From: an uncultured bacterium
GTDB taxonomy: Bacteria; Bacillota_I; Bacilli_A; RFN20; CAG-826
Length of the DNA: 7,975 bases
Direction: 5' to 3'
Assembly: GCA_949290725.1 (NCBI GenBank)
Contig: CASEST010000045.1
Span: 1 to 7,975 of the forward strand
Below are positions 6,148 through 7,975 of the stretch, piece by piece (the stretch's first letter is position 1; every line of letters begins with the position of its first letter). Both the position numbers and the translations under genes were made by a program. The notes under the pieces are model-generated. The model did not search any database. It worked only from the letters and a program-made list of their open reading frames with translations, and was not told the origin of the DNA.

Positions 6148-7611
6148 TTATTTAGATAAATATATTCTCTCTTCACTATCTAAAGAAAATAAGAATAATT
6201 TATTTTCTTTTATTTTAAAACGATATTCCTGATTTAACTTGATAGATGAATCCCCATCGATTACGATTTTAAACTCCTCATTTCCAATAAAGGATGAATG
6301 TTCGCAAATCAAAGTAATGTCTTTTCCGTTCATACTCATCTCTTTAGCTTTTAAACTAAGTCCGATTTTTTCATTATTATTTTCAAAGACAAATCCTTCA
6401 GGACGTATGCCGATATATACTTCTTTATTTAAATAAGGTGTAGAAATATCTAAAATCTTCTCATTATCAATATATATACCATCATTATTTAAGATTCCCT
6501 TAAAAACATTGATTGGAGGTGTACCTAAGAATTTTGCGACAAATAAATTATTAGGATCTTTATAAATATCAATTGGTTTACCAATTTGCATCATTTTTCC
6601 ATTATTCATAACAACAATTTCATCGCAAATTGACATCGCTTCTTCTTGATCATGCGTAACAAAAACAGTTGTGATTCCGGTTTCTTTTTGAATTCGGCGA
6701 ATCTCTTCACGAGTTTTAATTCTTAATCGAGCATCTAAATTAGAAAGTGGCTCATCTAAAAGTAAAACTTTTGGTTTTTTAACTAAAGCACGGGCAATTG
6801 CAACTCTTTGTTGTTGACCACCGCTTAATTCTTTAGGTTTTTTATCTAATTGCTCTTCAATCTGAACAAGTTTAGCTACATCTCTAACTAAAGTGTCTAT
6901 TTCATCATTGCTTAATCTTCTTTTAACCTTAATTCGTTCTTTATTTTCATCAAGGACAAAGAAAGAAAAATCAATCGAATATTTCTTCTTCTTTAATTTA
7001 GATAAAAAGTATTCGATTCTTCTTAAATTCGATGAAATAATTTCGTTTGCTTTTATATTTTTATCATCAGCTTTAAAGACTCCATTATGATATAAATGTT
7101 TAGCAAATGATGGGGTAATATGATACTCATTAATCAAATTCTTCATTGCTAAATCGTAATTAATTTTGCCATTAAAATTCGAAGAAACTATTACATTTAT
7201 AAATCGATCTAAATCTTTCAATATTTCATTTTCTCTAACTAACGATTTTATTCTTTCCTCGCTTTTAAAAGTTTCAACTCTTAAATTGGTTAATGGAAAA
7301 GCAATATTTTTATATATAGACATATGAGGATATAATGCATAATTTTGAAAAACTAGTCCTATACCTCTTTTTTCTGGAACTAAATGAGTAACATCTTCAT
7401 TATCAAACCAAATTTCACCACTAGTTGGCTCTTTTAATCCGGCAATCATATATAAAGTTGTTGATTTTCCACAACCGGAAGGCCCAAGAAGACCAACTAA
7501 ACTTCCATCTTTGATTGTTATAGAAAGAGAAGAAACTGCGACTGTATCGGCAATTCCTTTCTTTTTATTTCCTTCAAATCTTTTTTCAATATTTTCTAAT
7601 CTGATTTCCAT
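6148..7611 (-). CDS. ABC transporter ATPase, MalK/UgpC/MsmK-like, with a large insertion between Q-loop and signature
   Basis: This 487-residue ATPase would energise the importer at the cytoplasmic face. Walker A is GPSGCGKST (43-51); Q-loop VFQNYALYPHMS has Q89; the signature is LSGGQQQR (262-269); Walker B and D-loop are VLLLDEPLSNLD (282-293); the switch histidine is H320 in VTHDQEEAM. All catalytic motifs are intact. A regulatory/TOBE-like domain follows from about 365, with GIRPEG (401-406) typical of MalK-type proteins. MalK-type ATPases have about 50 residues between Q-loop and signature; here there are about 173, so roughly 120 extra residues (about 112-236, Lys-, Asn- and Ile-rich) sit in the helical subdomain. 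I recall comparable insertions in mycoplasma UgpC/MsmK proteins. An in-frame TAA lies just upstream, so the ATG at 7611 is the first possible ATG start. A weak AGTGAG precedes it. It is first of the three coupled genes. Confidence 0.95.
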   Translation of the reverse strand: MEIRLENIEKRFEGNKKKGIADTVAVSSLSITIKDGSLVGLLGPSGCGKSTTLYMIAGLKEPTSGEIWFDNEDVTHLVPEKRGIGLVFQNYALYPHMSIYKNIAFPLTNLRVETFKSEERIKSLVRENEILKDLDRFINVIVSSNFNGKINYDLAMKNLINEYHITPSFAKHLYHNGVFKADDKNIKANEIISSNLRRIEYFLSKLKKKKYSIDFSFFVLDENKERIKVKRRLSNDEIDTLVRDVAKLVQIEEQLDKKPKELSGGQQQRVAIARALVKKPKVLLLDEPLSNLDARLRIKTREEIRRIQKETGITTVFVTHDQEEAMSICDEIVVMNNGKMMQIGKPIDIYKDPNNLFVAKFLGTPPINVFKGILNNDGIYIDNEKILDISTPYLNKEVYIGIRPEGFVFENNNEKIGLSLKAKEMSMNGKDITLICEHSSFIGNEEFKIVIDGDSSIKLNQEYRFKIKENKLFLFSLDSEERIYLSK

Positions 7612-7641
7612 AAGCTTTTACTCACTAATTTCATATTTTTT

Positions 7642-7647
7642 ATTATA
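7642..7647 (-). promoter_or_regulatory. Possible -10 element ahead of the ATPase gene
   Basis: TATAAT on the minus strand lies in the 41-bp gap between the nucleotidase stop and the ATPase start. A start near 7635 would give a leader of about 24 bases. The -35 position (TATCAG at 7670-7665) is poor, and the run is A+T-rich, so read-through from the nucleotidase gene is an equally good explanation. No hairpin with a U-tract separates the two genes. Confidence 0.35.
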
Positions 7648-7652
7648 AAAAA

Positions 7653-7975
7653 TTAACGTATTGACTGATATCCTTTAGTTTTTAAAATATCGCTTATTAT
7701 ATCCCTAGCTAAAATATCTGTTGAAATTATAGAACTAGCAAACATAGCACCGCTTCCATAGGCAACATAATCAATCGTCGCGACATAGGCTTTTCCATTA
7801 ATTTCGGTTAATTCATCATCAACTACAAAATTTTCTAATCCTGAAGTAGCACTAAAAAATATTGAAGCATCAAATTCTAAAATGCATAAAACATTTTCAA
7901 AAGGATAAACTTTTAATAAATCGCCATATGTAAATTCGCCAGGCTGAACCTCAGTTCTTAGTCCACCACTATTTA
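7653..7975 (-). CDS. 5'-nucleotidase / metallophosphatase, C-terminal end only (N-terminus beyond window)
   Basis: An open frame enters at the window edge and runs 106 codons to a TAA at 7655-7653. It begins NSGGLR and continues with G.FTYGDLLKVYPFENVL, the substrate-binding signature of the 5'-nucleotidase C-terminal domain (N-S-G-G-hydrophobic-R, then ITYGDL...PF.N). The later segment VATIDYVAYGSGAMF corresponds to the family's VAT.DYLA.GGDGY region, where the paired aromatic residues stack on the nucleotide base; here the usual GGDGY is replaced by GSGAMF. In this family the missing N-terminal part is a two-metal calcineurin-like phosphoesterase that is usually exported. The short remnant cannot show the catalytic residues, any signal peptide or anchor. 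It is 41 bp upstream of the ATPase gene on the same strand, so it may belong to the same transcript; that would hint at a phosphate-bearing nutrient but does not prove it. Confidence 0.85.
   Translation of the reverse strand, partial: NSGGLRTEVQPGEFTYGDLLKVYPFENVLCILEFDASIFFSATSGLENFVVDDELTEINGKAYVATIDYVAYGSGAMFASSIISTDILARDIISDILKTKGYQSIR

Noticed and set aside
6239..6436. 65-codon plus-strand open frame
   Set aside because: Antisense to the C-terminal domain of the ATPase; no ribosome binding site or family features.
6893..7090. 65-codon plus-strand open frame
   Set aside because: Antisense to the ATPase insertion. Its Phe/Ser/Leu-rich translation is what the complement of Lys/Glu/Asp-rich codons gives.
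864..7611. Mycoplasma-type genetic code (TGA as Trp)
   Set aside because: Every gene is intact with TGG for Trp and no in-frame TGA. TGA is also not seen as a stop, so the code cannot be proved, but the standard code explains everything.
1..7975. CRISPR array, tRNA/rRNA, insertion sequence or phage module
   Set aside because: No spaced direct repeats, no cloverleaf or rRNA segments and no transposase, integrase or terminal repeats were seen on either strand.

Overview
The window is A+T-rich bacterial DNA, densely packed and with no intergenic gap longer than 134 bp. Tryptophan is encoded by TGG, and the visible stops are TAA or TAG, so nothing calls for a mycoplasma-type code. The protein families (a UvrX/YqjW-type Y-family polymerase, a LacI-family regulator, a Gram-positive-style lipoprotein) suggest a low-GC Firmicute, probably in or near the Mollicutes/Erysipelotrichia side of the Bacilli. 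One pointer that way is the transporter ATPase, which carries a large insertion like those I recall from mycoplasma homologues. The taxonomic call is inference.

Layout, left to right. Positions 1-792 (minus) hold the first 264 codons of a LacI-family regulator, cut by the window edge; this gene needs hand translation to be seen. It is divergent from a Y-family translesion polymerase (864-2120, plus), across 71 bp of promoter DNA with no visible Shine-Dalgarno on either side. The polymerase converges on a minus-strand gene set. The junction holds a hairpin whose U-tract serves the minus strand, followed by a 12-bp perfect palindrome, TTTCACGTGAAA, which is the core of the chromosomal ParB-binding site parS.

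Positions 2194-7975 (minus) read right to left: the C-terminal end of a 5'-nucleotidase (7653-7975, cut by the window edge), then a complete CUT1-type (carbohydrate or polyol/phosphodiester class) ABC importer. Its genes are the ATPase (6148-7611), permease 1 (5210-6145), permease 2 (4245-5207) and the solute-binding lipoprotein (2578-4110). A small two-helix membrane protein (2194-2559) follows. ATPase, permease 1 and permease 2 are joined by 2-nt gaps of identical form (stop-TT-ATG). The binding protein has a 134-bp leader with its own extended -10 promoter and the only strong Shine-Dalgarno in the window, as expected for a component needed in excess over the membrane complex.

Together the importer genes would bind a solute outside the cell (lipoprotein), pass it through the permease heterodimer and power uptake by ATP hydrolysis. 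The substrate cannot be read from sequence; the CUT1 family covers oligosaccharides, glycerol 3-phosphate and glycerophosphodiesters. I found no RNA genes, CRISPR arrays, insertion sequences or phage genes. Most of the window is ordinary. The points most worth checking are the parS-like site, the ATPase insertion, the calcium-loop-like motif in the binding protein, the divergent hinge of the LacI regulator and the possible leaderless polymerase transcript.
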